Assembly (NCBI RefSeq): GCF_029873635.1
Contig: NC_080422.1
Coordinates: 3,700,001 to 3,764,000, forward strand
DNA length: 64,000 bases
From: Malania oleifera
Lineage: Eukaryota; Streptophyta; Magnoliopsida; Santalales; Ximeniaceae
Reading direction: 5' to 3'
Shown: in pieces, positions 1-11,240 of the stretch
How positions within the stretch are numbered: the stretch's first letter is position 1
How the letters are laid out: every line of letters begins with the position of its first letter
Notes under the pieces: model-generated
The model's input: only the letters and a program-made list of their open reading frames with translations
What the model was told of the DNA's origin: nothing
Databases searched by the model: none
Made by a program: the position numbers and the translations under genes

Positions 1-1618
1 CATCCCACACTCAACCCATACCTTACCCATACCTTGCCCATTCTTTAATTTTTAAAATTTTAATTTCAACCCATCTCCCCACACTTTTATAAATTTCATT
101 TCTTCCCCAAAATTTTCCTATAAATAGGGAGCTCTCAACCTTCATTTTTCACAATAATTTTCCAAGGAAGAGAATGATTAGTGAGTGAAAGAAATTGTGG
201 TGGAGAGAGAATTTTTAAATAAGTTCTCAATCACCCACTCTTTCCGATCTCATTTTTTAAAGATAGTTATTGTGTTCGTAGCACGCGGTAAAAGAAGAAG
301 GTAAGTAAATTTTGATTATGTTAGTTTCTTTTTATTTTAAATTCATACCCGAACTTATTTTGTACGTAAAATTTAATTATGTTACTTAGTTCCACAAAAT
401 TTCCATGAGTTTATTTTTACGCATATTTAATTATACCAGTTCTATCTTTAATATACTTGCATCTATTTTTGGGTTAAGAAATGTTCCAATCCCTTCGGGT
501 AAATTTTCAGCATTTCTTTCTATTCAAAAATAAAATTATATATATTTTTAACACAAAAATTGTGTGGCATGAGTTTATTTCTACGTTACATTTTTTATGT
601 AAATATGAGTAAAGATGAGATTTTCACGATATTATTTTAAATTGCATAAATTATAATAAGATGATTTTCAAACCCCTTATGGCAACGAAAGTTCAAAGTT
701 ACAGATGCTCGGTACCGCAACTTAAAGTTTATACGGATCAGAGTGCACCCACACTGTTTACAGAGTGGTTATTTATGTTAGTGGATTTCTCCTGAGTGCA
801 CACCTGGTTCCGGACCAGGACTTAATAAGGAAAATCTCACTTAAAGTTTACGTACGTTGATTTAGTTTGGTCGGCCAGCCAGTTAAGTCCAGTCTTCGGA
901 CCGCACAACCCAGTCATGGGGGTAAACATGACTTACGGCAAACAGGCCTAAGGGTGGTTTTTATAATATATGTTTATACATATTTAATTACGTATACAAG
1001 TTACTGATGATTTGAAGGAAAAGTATAAGTTTACGTGAAAAAAATCATTCTGGTGCTTAAATGACGATCTAAGGAAAACGTATAAGGAAAAGTATATGTA
1101 TGTTTATCATTAAATGTTTTTACAGTTTTAAAGTTAAAAGTTTAATTTAGCAGTTATAATATATGATTATAAAAATTTACTGTTGAAATTGATGACAAAA
1201 GTTTTATGCAGAAATTTTTAAATTTATATTTATTCTAAAAGCAGTCTTGAAGTTATATTATTAAATATTGTTTTACGAAATTCTTTAAAAGCTCATTTTA
1301 GCCACACACTAATAATAATCTTATTTACTTACTGAGCGTCGTCTCACCCCAATCATATTTTATTTCAGATAACTCTGAAGGACATGTCGGAAATCAGGCT
1401 TAGCAAGCATGCGGGTGGGGATTAGAAAAATAAAGATTTATTAGAAATATAGTATGATTTCAGATATTTACGTTTGTGTAATTTTCTTCTTTTGAAATAA
1501 GTGATTGTAACATGAATAATTAGCGCTCTGGTTTGAATAAAATTGAGTTTATTTGCTTCCGCTGTAAATTAGTAGTAAAAAGTTAATATCCCAGACCCCT
1601 CGGGGTCGGGGTGTTACA
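1..1618 (+). mobile_element. LTR (3' part) of an LTR retrotransposon, fossil
   Basis: The stretch ends in GGGGTGTTACA, a CA-type LTR end, and is followed by GGGAG, where the duplicated block resumes. It carries a TATA box (TATAAATAG, 119-127), a CT/GA-rich leader, the conserved block ACTGAGCGTCGTCTCACC near 1332 and a TTTCAG near 1365. The reverse complement of its first 300 bases matches the LTR at 42405-46376, so both belong to one family. The start lies outside the window. No coding part is seen. The second copy of the duplication lacks this insertion, so it probably came after the duplication, or was present in only one haplotype. Confidence 0.7.
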
Positions 1619-2742
1619 GGGAGACTGTCCACACGTAGGCACGAGCGACTTATCTACCACGTATTATCTAAATAGGTGGTTGCGCTCTATGTTATATATA
1701 GCAACGATACCGTGTTCTGTAAACTGTATTTGTAATAGTCCATCAAGGTCTGATACTATATAATACATCTATATATACAATTATCTGTTTTACCATGATT
1801 CTGTAATAACTGTATTAACCATGATATTGTAGTAACTTGTAACTATATTAACTGTATTTCTAAGATTAACTGTAAATCTGTATGTCATGGTACTGTAAAA
1901 CTGTATAATCATGGTATTCTAAAAATGTTGTAAAACATATTCGCTGTTTATATATTTTGTATAACATAATTTTGAAAAATACTATAAAACATGTTTCTGT
2001 TCTATATTTATATTCTCAAGCCACACAGTAATTTAAAACATATTAAACATACTTGATAAACTGTATAAATTTCTGCTGTAAATAATAATCCGGTAAAAAC
2101 GTATAATTTATACTGAAAACATACTAGAACTACCTAGCGTAGCATGTTTCTCTTACCTTATCTTTGAAAAGTCCCTACTATACTTTGGCCCTATATCCGC
2201 AGGGTTCTCTACTTAACACCTTGAAAACGACATTCCCTAGAACAAAATATCAGTATTTCTTTGCATACAACATTTATTATAACTGTAAGGAAAGCAAATA
2301 CTAAATAAATGTCTTACCCTGAAATTGGGATGAATTTCAAACCAACTTCTCCAACGATCAACTCCAGTAGACTTGAAGAGAACTTCACCAGGATCGTCGT
2401 GATGACCCCAGATCTTCAATCCGGCGAGAAATGGAGCTAGGATCGAAGAGAGAAGGAGTGGGAGACATTTTAGAGAGAGAGAGAGAGAGGGTAATTTGCG
2501 CTAGAATTCTGTTAAAAATTCAAGTTTTCACTATTTATAGAGTCAGATTCGTCGACGAGTCCTGTAGAAAGTTCGTCGACAAACTCGCACCCTCATCGAT
2601 GAATTTCAGACTTCCAAAAATTCTCTCTCAGTATCTTCTCATCGACGAGCCGGGTCTTCGTCGACAAGATCCTAAAGAACCCTCGTCGACGAAACCCCTG
2701 TGTTCGTCGATGAGACCTAGAAGAATTTCTTGGGTTATTACA
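1619..2742 (-). mobile_element. Solo-LTR remnant, copy 1 of the LTR at 25386-27277
   Basis: This is the promoter-side part of a minus-strand LTR that ends at ...GGGTTATTACA, followed by the TACAA target duplication (2743-2747). Read on the minus strand it begins with a TCGTCGACGA palindrome array (about 2549-2718), then TATA (CTATAAATAG, about 2533-2542) and a CT-rich leader. Its other half is interrupted by the LTR at 1-1618 and lies outside the window. Only LTR sequence remains. Confidence 0.85.
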
Positions 2743-2747
2743 TACAA

Positions 2748-2813
2748 CATACACCATTTTTTTCTAAAACCCACCATAAAACTTTCCTAGATATCCTATC
2801 ATATGCTTTCTCA
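2748..2813 (-). mobile_element. LINE fragment, 5'-truncated end (copy 1)
   Basis: These 66 bases match 38833-38885 inside the LINE at 33870-39130, where they code for reverse transcriptase on the minus strand. They are the truncated 5' end of the LINE whose duplicate is split between 13460 and 27348. The following AAGATAGAGAG... is the right-hand target-site duplication of that LINE. Confidence 0.7.
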
Positions 2814-2819
2814 AAGATA

Positions 2820-3645
2820 GAGAGAAAATATAACAATAAATTAATTTATCTCTCTCCGTCTCTCTAGTTTGAAGAGTGTTGTGTGTGTCGATTCGGGTAG
2901 TAGTTTTGGTCGTGCCCTTCTCGCTCCCGAGTCAACTAGAGCTCCCCCTAATGTATTGTCATTGCCCCTATCGAAAAAGCATATAATTTCAAACCCTAAA
3001 ATGCCCATCTTGTTTCTTTAGTTATGCTTGATTAAATTTTCATTTTCCTCTCATATTTGAGATAAAGAGAAATATATAATGAGAAATTAATTTATCTCTT
3101 TATTTTCTATTACAAAATCCTCGAACCAAATAGGTCTTGAATAATTCAGAGAGAGAGAGAGAGAGAACCGAACTAATAAAAGATATCAAGAAAAAAGATA
3201 TGCTGATAAGATACATTTGGATAAATCCATTACAAGACATATTAGATTTAATCAAGTAGCAGTCAAATTTCAACATTATAACCTAAGATCCACTCTTCCA
3301 ACATCAAGATGGTAGCATAAAATTGAATTTTCCCTTCTTTCTTTGAAATTTTCAAACTTGAAAGCAACATCATAATTCACAAGAATCAATTCCTAGGCTC
3401 AAGTCTCGTCGCTCGCATTTATTATATGGTATTTAAAAATTTATTATGTGTTTATCTCTCCACATGCTGCCGGACTACACATGTAAGGAAGTGTTAAAGC
3501 TTGATATACATTGTTTACCCACAATTTAACAACTTAAACTTTTAGGTAAAGTGGTAATCTAACATATAAGAATCAATCCCACCACTTCTATTCTGATTCC
3601 CAGATGAATCCTGCTTTGCCATCCTAGTTCATCAAAGTTGTATCA
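2820..3645. other. Downstream region of trehalase copy 1, no gene seen
   Basis: The region holds a short (GA)n tract near 3149-3166 and AT-rich sequence. The part next to 3645 is the likely 3' untranslated region of trehalase. I see no other gene in it. Confidence 0.5.
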
Positions 3646-6600
3646 TTAGTTCTCCCAGCTCCCGGCCGGGCAATCTATTGCTCTATTCTGAGGCCATCCG
3701 AATTCCTCCAACAATGCCAATGCAACCCCGTTCGTCCATCCGAAACCAGTCTGCATTGCAGGATTAATATCAAGAAGTTAATCCTTAATCAGTCTGCGAT
3801 AAATAAAACCATTTCTCACACTAAGTCCACAACAGCCCTTGTACCAAAAATCCACTTAAGATATGGGCCAAAAAGGAATATAGCCTTGGTGGCTAAAAGG
3901 ATACTTCCTTGCAGTTTTTATGCCATTTAAGTTTACCCCATCATACCTCGTCCGACGAAAAAGAGAAGAAGTGCGAGGAAGTACTAAAAGGTCGAGAGGA
4001 TTCTCACCTGGGTGATGTATTCACCGCCACCTCCAGATTTTCCGCAGGCTTCTACGTCATATTTTTCGTGCATTGCACCCGTCTTCTTGTAGCCAGCATA
4101 GTTGGATCTTAGCCACCTCACGGCGATGTCTTCTGCGAAGGATCTTGCCTCTTTTAATCCAGACCGCACCAAACCTTCAATAATCATGTGTTGAATGGGT
4201 GCCCAACCATTTAAAAAATCCCTGCTTGTGAAAATTCTCCGTTAATTAGGACACACAAAAACACACACACAAAGTAGTGAAAGATCAAGTCAAGCAGGAA
4301 CTGAAGCAGATAAATTTACCATTGTTGTCCTGAATTTGTCAACGAGGTTGCGATGCCAGCATCATGGAGCAGGCCTGAACTTTGGAAGCTCTTCATAACA
4401 TTGCCCACCAAAGAAACATCTTCCCATGATAACATTGTAAAAGTTTACTTAGTAGATTTATAGAGAAAAGAGTCTGCCACCATGCACATCTAAATTCTAA
4501 TGTCATGGAAAATATATGACAAACCTGAGTGAAATGACTCAATCCACAAAGGAATGAAGTTCGAAGCAAATATATTCTGATTCTGGTTGCAAGCCTTCCA
4601 TGATTCAGCTCCCTAAAATGCATTGAGATGACTAAATTAGGGAAAATAAAAACTGTGGGGTTCTATATTTTAAGATACTACTGCTCACAAACTTCCTGTG
4701 AAGATACCTACCTTTTTGCATTTGAAGCTATCACTGAGCCAGTAATCAAGCCATTGTTGCATCTTTTCATTCCAAAATACAGAGTTCATTGCCTTTTTTC
4801 TCATTTGGGAAGCTTCAGAAAAACGTGCAGCTAAGCTATTGTTTCCAATTACATTTGCCAGGAAGGTTATATCAATTTCCATCTGGATCAGAGAACACAA
4901 TAGCCCATAAGTGCATGGATTGCTGAATTCAACTAAAACCTTCAGAGGCATTGTAAAAATCATACTCCCAATATGAAAGCATTCAGATCCACAGGTATAA
5001 TTGATGTTGTAGCCAAGGTTGTGAGGTCGGAGCTGTTTCTGCAACAAGACATCCAAACACTTTCATTGTCCAATATGCAAAGATCCTTAAGTTGAAACTT
5101 CATCAATCCCAAAACACTACAAAATATTAGGTGGTGGAAACAAACAACTCTAAAGTAGTGTTGGGGAGAATAGATTTCAAGACTTGGATTTGGATTTGTG
5201 TGGATTTGAATGAAATTCAATAAAATTTTGTACTGTGTTTTACACAAATCCAAATCCAAATCCAAGGTTTGAAATACAAGCTCCCAAACAGAAAGCAAGA
5301 CTTCTGCCAAGGAAAACCTTATGTAGAATGTACAAAATATATAGGCTCCAAGTAAGGAATCTGTGAAATCTCAAAATGTGAAGTCCAGCTAAAAGTACTA
5401 AAAACTATTACCTCATCCATCTTGAACTGAAATCCCATCCAGACTCTGCAGCGGAAGCCAATTCACGGTATAATTTTTGCTTTTCAGTATCATTCAAGAG
5501 CTTGGAAGCAGTTTGATAGTCCTGCCAGATGATACAAGTCAGTAATTACATACAGTTAAACAATTCACATTCATTCACATGATGCGAATCCTAAACCAAG
5601 GTAAGCATGCAGGAGTGAAGGACACACAATAGTATAAGACTCTGGTCTGGGTTTGTTCCACATTGCATAGTATCGACTTAAATGGTGAATGCAACCTTGA
5701 GCATCTTGGATTGTCACCTCATGTATATCTACAAAAGGGGAAAAAAAAATTGGAAATCATCAGCATAAGACAACCGAGAAAAATAATGACTTGTGCAAAG
5801 CATTTGAAAGACTTAGACTGGGAACTCCCTCTTGCAATACCTGAACGCCAAAATTCATATTCTTTGAGAAGTGCAGGGAGAGACTTCCTAACAAACTCTA
5901 TATCAGCAGTCCGATTGTATATCGCACGAATCATTGCACTTAGGAGAGGAGGCTGGCTGCAAAAAGGTCAACTTATATAGTTAAATTTCTCCTGAAAAAA
6001 CAGATGTCAAGAGGGCTAAACAAAACTACTAGAGCCTTCAGAGTTAAGAATAAGAAGACGAATAAGTTAAATTTCACCTATACAAAAAGGAGAAGACAGT
6101 GGAACTGGGTGCTTTTAAAAATATGATTCAAGATTCATAATGTCAAGAGGGCAAAACAAAACTTAGAAGGCCAATCAGCATACTGCAACTATTTTTGAAA
6201 GATGGAAAACTAGAGCCTTAAGAAAAAGAAGAAGAAGAAGAAGAAGAAGAAGAATATTTAAAAATATTATATTGGGTTTTCACAAATCAACCTTCTTTCC
6301 ATAGCAATCCCTTACAATAAGCCCCCTTAAACTTCAAATTCTGGATCTGCTTTATTTTATTAATTTATTATTTAATTTATTTTTTTAATTACATGAAACA
6401 ATAGCCAAGCACTGAAAAGAGTAGCATTACCTTCTATTGGTGCAATAGGTCCTAGCACCATTGAGGACATAAGTATATTGATCTATGAGGAAAAGAAGAT
6501 TAGTCACAATTGCTTTTGCAGTATCATACATTTGACTTGCTAGCAAACCCCTGCATTAAAAGTTAAGAAATTATTTTTTATATTTAAGATGTTGCATTTT

Positions 6601-8330
6601 ATAAAACAAAAAATATAACCTTATGGCATAAGCAAACTTTCGAACCTAACCCCCACCCCATTTCCCCCCCCATTCAACATCCTTACTTTTTCTTTTTCTT
6701 TTTTTCTTTTTCAAAATATATAACTCAGGAAATTGATCTCCAAGATTTCTAAAGTCTGTCAAATTTGAACTTTAATTTTTTTCAACATTTTTAATTTCTA
6801 ATAGTGTTGCATCACCCATGTTGTGATGCACAAAAAGACTGTGAAAGAGAAACATAATTGTCTAACCCTACAACACCTAGAGAAGAAAAACTCTTAAGAT
6901 TGTTTGGAAGAATGGAATTTGATTTGGATTTGCATGGATATGTTCAAAAGTTAATAGCATTAGTAGATTTTGATACCTTCGATGTATCATGCAAGCAAAG
7001 GAAGAGATTGAAGAGGATGTGATTACAGAGTTAAAGTAGGTTAAGTAAAATGAAGGAGTGCTTTAGACGTGTTGTGTGATTATAGAATACTCTTAAAATT
7101 AGAAGGAAAGTTTTATAAGATAACCATAAGATCAAGCATGCTATGTTGATCAGAATGTTAAACAACTAAAAAGCAACATATCAAAAAGTAAAAATTGCAG
7201 ATATGTGAACGATAAAGTGGATGAGTGGTATAACTTTAAAGGATAAATTAAAAAACAAACACATTATCAATATGATAGACATAACACTAGTAGAACATAA
7301 GACAAGAAAGGGGCAACTTAGATGACTTGAGTATTAGAATCATAGGTCAAGTAGTGCACCCCTAGAAGGAGTGAGTAAATTATTATTAATGGTAGTAGGA
7401 GTAGACCTAGACTTAAAATAACCTAGAATGAGCTATGAAAAAGGATCCAATAGCTCTTAAGTAAGTTGAGAAAATTCTCCTTGATTGCATGAATTTTCCG
7501 AAAGGATTCATACAGTCAACCCCAATTAATGAGAGTTAAAGGCTTGTTGTTGTTCTTTTGTTCAAATCCATAAAAATTCTATATTGTATTCTCCAAAAGC
7601 TAGGCAAACAATTAAAACTAAATTGAATTTAGGAATGAGTAGATTTATGTAATGGTGGAATTTTAGTAATGCAAATTAGCTTGAGCATTGGAAAGGTCAT
7701 GGAGGCCTCTCAATCTCTTTTTTCTCATGATTGAATGTCGATGAATTAGGGGATGTCCTCGTTCATTAAATTTTTCAAAAAAGGGTTCGACACTAACCTG
7801 ATTACCCAGTAAGAATCCCAATAATAAACCTCCAAAAACCGGGACCCTGGAATCACGACCGGCGCCGGCAGAGGAAGCAGAGTATGAAAGTCCGGCTGCT
7901 TCCGGACGTCATCCGAGACTCTCCGGCTCAAGTTTTTCCAAAGTGAATGCACCTCCAACGCCCACGCCCTCACATTCGGATGCTTCACGGCCGGCAAGAA
8001 CCCCTCCGGCGTCGGTACAAAATTCGCCGGCAAAAAGTACACCAGATCATCCCCTGCTTCGTGGAAGTATTTCCCCAAGTAATCCTGCAAAGCTTCAACG
8101 GGAACTGACCCGTTTTTGGATCTGGGCAAGCTGTTGAAGGCTTTCTCGGTCGTCGATAGGTCGAATTTCAGGGACAAGTCGACGTACCGTTTTGGATCGA
8201 AACCGGAGGAGCCGAAGGTGTTGAGTGCGGTTTTCTGGACGCGTTGGAGGAAGGTGACGAGTGGGGTTGAGGGTTTTACGGGGCCGGAATCGGGAGGATT
8301 GGATTGCGATGGGGTTTCAGAAGCGGACAT
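3646..8330 (-). CDS. TRE1: Trehalase (alpha,alpha-trehalose glucohydrolase, GH37), copy 1, 11 exons
   Basis: The enzyme hydrolyses trehalose to two glucose units; plant members usually act at the cell surface or apoplast. I set the exons by GT-AG junctions, frame and similarity to Arabidopsis TRE1: 7798-8330, 6431-6550, 5841-5956, 5628-5728, 5412-5521, 4966-5038, 4712-4882, 4525-4612, 4320-4419, 4008-4221, 3646-3750. They sum to 1731 nt, 576 residues plus TAA, with every phase consistent. Signature 1 is seen as PGSRFLEVYYWDSYW (residues 161-175), the likely catalytic acid in SGWDFSSRW (D320), and the likely base in MHEKYD (E523), with GGGGEY and TGFGWTNG near the end. Signature 2 reads QQWDFLNGWAP where relatives have QWDSPNGWAP. 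Residue 214 is Cys where copy 2 and Arabidopsis have Tyr. The ATG at 8330 is the first in frame; no membrane anchor precedes the catalytic part. Confidence 0.93.
6221..6252. repeat. (AAG)n microsatellite in trehalase intron 2
   Basis: About ten AAG/GAA units lie in the intron between exons 2 and 3. The same tract is at 30763-30790 in copy 2. Confidence 0.9.
6990..7560 (+). mobile_element. Decayed LINE 3' fragment in trehalase intron 1 (copy 1)
   Basis: On the plus strand, antisense to trehalase, this part of the 1247-bp first intron resembles the C-terminal coding end of the LINEs at 9.5 and 13.5 kb (words like KVKIADMRMLRWMSDITLKDKL, much decayed). It ends in GGCTTGTTGTTGTTC, the (TTG)n tail of RTE-type plant LINEs. 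The left edge is approximate. The same insertion is in copy 2, so it predates the duplication. Confidence 0.65.
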
Positions 8331-8382
8331 GGGATTTAAGAGTAAAGGAAAGAAGATGAAGGCGAGATAGAGAGAGGAAAAT

Positions 8383-8478
8383 TTAGGGTTGGGGGAGCAA
8401 AAAGCCGCAATTAATGGAGGCGATTGGACGTTTTGGATGAGGCTGAAGACAAGGCGAGGATAATCGAAGCTGATTCAT
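8383..8478 (-). other. 31-codon upstream ORF in the trehalase leader (copy 1)
   Basis: An ATG at 8478 opens a 31-codon frame ending at 8383, 52 nt before the trehalase ATG and out of frame with it. The same 31-codon frame survives in copy 2 (32920-33015). In copy 1 the frame is also open further upstream to an ATG at 8574, giving a 63-codon ORF with a hydrophobic start; small length changes remove that extension in copy 2. Whether either is translated is unknown. Confidence 0.45.
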
Positions 8479-8648
8479 GGTTTTATAAGCAGAATGAATC
8501 TGAAAAAGCAAACAATGAAAAAGAATGAGATAGAAGACGACGAAGAAAGCTGAAGAAGAAGAATAAAAAGTCAAGAGAGGAAGAATTCTGATTCTGTCAT
8601 GAAAAGATTGAACAGAGACACTGCCAAAAGCACCGGCTAAAGGAAGAA

Positions 8649-8655
8649 TTTTATA
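8649..8655 (-). promoter_or_regulatory. TATA-like box upstream of trehalase copy 1
   Basis: TATAAAA on the minus strand lies about 320 nt upstream of the trehalase ATG. At the equivalent place copy 2 has a plain T/A run without TATA. This is a pattern match only. Confidence 0.35.
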
Positions 8656-8749
8656 AAAAAAAAAACGCTAATACTGGTGTCCAATACGGATACATTATAT
8701 TCATACGATATAGCTAAAAAATAATAATTAAATAAACTGTAACAAATAA

Positions 8750-9294
8750 GGGGGAAGGCCGCGTCAATGGCTTGGCTCCTCGTGATAATTCAAAAATAAT
8801 AATAATAATAATAATAATAATCCAATTAACTATAATGGATCAAGAAGGTGAAAGAAAAAGAGAGAAAATAAGGAAGAAACTCATTCTCTATTATACTTTT
8901 TTTTTATATTAAATTTAAAAAATAAAAAATTATTTAATATAATTAAAAATTAAAAAAAATTAAATACTATTGATGTATAAAGTTAAATTTTTGTTTCTAA
9001 TTTTTTTTTTATTTTCTTTCTTATTTTCCTTAATAATAACCAAACATGAAAATGCAAATTTTTTTTAAATTTGTTCCAAACAAAGCCTAAAAAAATTAAA
9101 ATTTTGACATATAACCAATTCAATATATTTAAAAAAAATAAATTATATATCAAGACTGTAAATAATCCAATGAGAGATAATCACTACAAATAAAGATTAA
9201 AAAAGTAATTTTGTAGCTACTACTCTTGTCATTCCCTAATCCCCACCTTTCTTACATTTGTGCATTATCCAACTCTAGTGTGTTTTCTTCACTC
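8750..9294. other. AT-rich upstream intergenic DNA (copy 1)
   Basis: The stretch holds an (AAT)n tract at about 8797-8821 and long A/T runs. It ends at the LINE target-site duplication (9295-9310). I see no gene. Its equivalent in copy 2 (33290-33853) differs by several small insertions and deletions. Confidence 0.5.
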
Positions 9295-9310
9295 TAGAGT
9301 GGCCTTGAGA

Positions 9311-10152
9311 ACAACAACAACAACAACAAAACCAAGTCTTAGTTCCACTAGGTAAGGTCGGCAAAATGAATCATTTTCCGTCAATTTATGCGATCATGGA
9401 CCATTTCTTTTGATAGATTCAAGGATATTAAATTTTTACTTATTATCTCCTTTCAAGTTATTTTAGTCTACCCCTACCCCTTCTATTGCTCCCCACAATA
9501 ACTAAGTCACTCTTCCTCATAGGTGCACTATATGACATATGTTGCAAGTGTTTATACCATCTGAGTCGTATCTTCCTTATCTTATCTTTTATAGGAGCTA
9601 CACCTAACTTAACATAAATATGTTCATTCCTTAATTTATCTTTCAATGTTATATCACTCATCCATCTAAGCATTCTCATCTCGACACCTTTTACTTTTTG
9701 GATGTTATGTTTTTTCGTCACCCAACATTCTAATCCATATAACATTGCTGGTCTTATATCCTATAAAATTTCCCTTTCAATTTTAAGAATATTCTACGAT
9801 CACAGAGCACACTTGAAGCACTTCTCCATTTTACCCAACATGCTTTAACTCTATGCATTACATCATCTTCAATTTCTCCTTCAGCATGCATAATAGATCC
9901 AAGGTATCGAAATCTACAAGTGCTATTTATTTCTTCAACATCAAGTTTAACTTTGTCCCCAATATTTCTCCTATCATTACTAAAATTACATTTCATATAT
10001 TCTGTCTTATTTCTACTTATCTTAAAGTCTCTAAATTCTAAAGCTTCTCTCCAAAATTTTAACTCGGTATCTACTTCGTCCCTAGTTTCATCAATTAATA
10101 CAATATCATCTGCAAACAACATACACCATGGAACCTCTTTTTAAATACTCTT
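9311..10152 (-). mobile_element. LINE (RTE-like), C-terminal half, copy 1
   Basis: On the minus strand the sequence codes for reverse-transcriptase C-terminal words such as FADDIVLIDE, CNFSNDRRNIGDKVKLD, ECWVTKKHNIQKVK and MLRWMSDITLKDKLRNE, in broken frames. The 3' end is a (TTG)n tail (seen as ACAACAACAA at 9311). The TAGAGTGGCCTTGAGA at 9295-9310 is the left target duplication. The element is cut at 10152 by an LTR insertion. The RTE assignment comes from the tail and protein words. Confidence 0.8.
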
Positions 10153-10910
10153 CGTAATAACTCGAGGAATTTTTCAGCATCTCGTCGACAAACACAGGGG
10201 ATTTGTCGACGAGGATATAAGAGGAGTTTGTCGACAAGGATAGGTTTCGTCAACGAGGGCAGGTTTCGTCAACGAGAAAATAACGAGAGATTTTTGGGGC
10301 AATCTGAAATTCGTCGATGAGGGGGGAAGTTCGTCGACAAAATTCCTTAAGGACTCGTCAACGAGATGACGTGTCTCGTCGACGAATCCGGGGTTATAAA
10401 TAGTGAAAACCCATATTTTTCAGCAGAAAACTGGCGCAAACTTTTTCTTTCTCTCTCTCTAAAACGTCTCCCACTCCTTCTCTCTTCGATTCCGTCTCCA
10501 TTTCTCACCGGATTAAAGATCTGAGGCCACCACGACGCTCCTGACGAAGTTCTCTGCAAGTCTGCCGGAGCTGATCGTGGGAGAAGTTGGATTGAAATTC
10601 ATCCCAAATTTAGGGTAAGGTGTTTTATTCATAATCTGCTTTTCCTGCAGTTATAAGAAATGTTGTTTGCAGGAAAATACTGATATTTTATTCTGGAAAA
10701 TGTCATTTTCAGGGTGTTGAGTGGAGAATCCTGCAGGTTTAGGGCTAGAGTTCAGTGAAAGTTTTTCAGAAACTAGGTAAGGAAAATATGTTATACTAGG
10801 CAATTCTAGTAAGTTTTCAGCATAAATTATACGCTTTTACCAAATTATTATTTACAATAGAAATCTTATATATATATATATATATATATTCATGTATACC
10901 AATTATTATA
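10153..10910 (+). mobile_element. LTR, promoter-side part (copy 1), cut at the duplication junction
   Basis: This matches 34712-35483. It starts right after the LINE, has about nine TCGTCGACGA-like palindromes (10181-10389), then TATA (TTATAAATAGTG, about 10394), a CT-rich leader and GGGTAAGG. It stops at 10910, where the two copies of the block part. It is LTR only, without coding sequence. Confidence 0.85.
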
Positions 10911-11240
10911 TTTGTGTGAACTCTTATACTTAGTAGGATCACAAATAAAGGAAGAAAAACATGTGAGAAAAGTCTTTTTATGTTGGCAACAGAAGACTCG
11001 TCGACGAGTCTTTGTGAGGGTATTGTGAGACATGAAAGAAATCTTTGTGAAGTGTATTGTGCATTCTCAAATTTCTTGGTGAAATTTTTATGCCGATTGC
11101 TTCCATTGATGTAAGTTTTGCCGAACCACGTATATCTTGTTGTTGTGCTTGTTATTTCATATTTTCTAGTTGAGTTTGATTTGCTTGTTGCGTATTTATT
11201 CCGCTATGCATCCTACTTATCTAATTCATATTACAACAAG
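10911..11240 (+). mobile_element. Copia-like LTR scrap
   Basis: The sequence has one TCGTCGACGAG palindrome near 10998 and the phrase TTTTGCCGAACCACGTATAT near 11116, which resembles the U5 end of many Ty1/copia LTRs. No coding part or target duplication was found. Identification is from general likeness only. Confidence 0.4.

Larger units (their letters stand above)
1619..10910. repeat. Duplicated block, copy 1 (trehalase locus)
   Basis: This block matches 26157-35483 in the same orientation with an offset of 24,537 to 24,573 bp. It holds an LTR remnant, the end of a LINE, the whole trehalase gene, its upstream region, a second LINE and the start of another LTR. The right limit is sharp: both copies read ACCAATTATTATA, then this one continues TTTGTGTG and the other CAGAATAT. 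The left limit is masked by the LTR at 1-1618, so the duplicated unit probably extends beyond the window. Confidence 0.95.

Noticed and set aside
7943-8370. Plus-strand frames over trehalase exon 1
   Set aside because: They are antisense shadows of the GC-rich coding exon.
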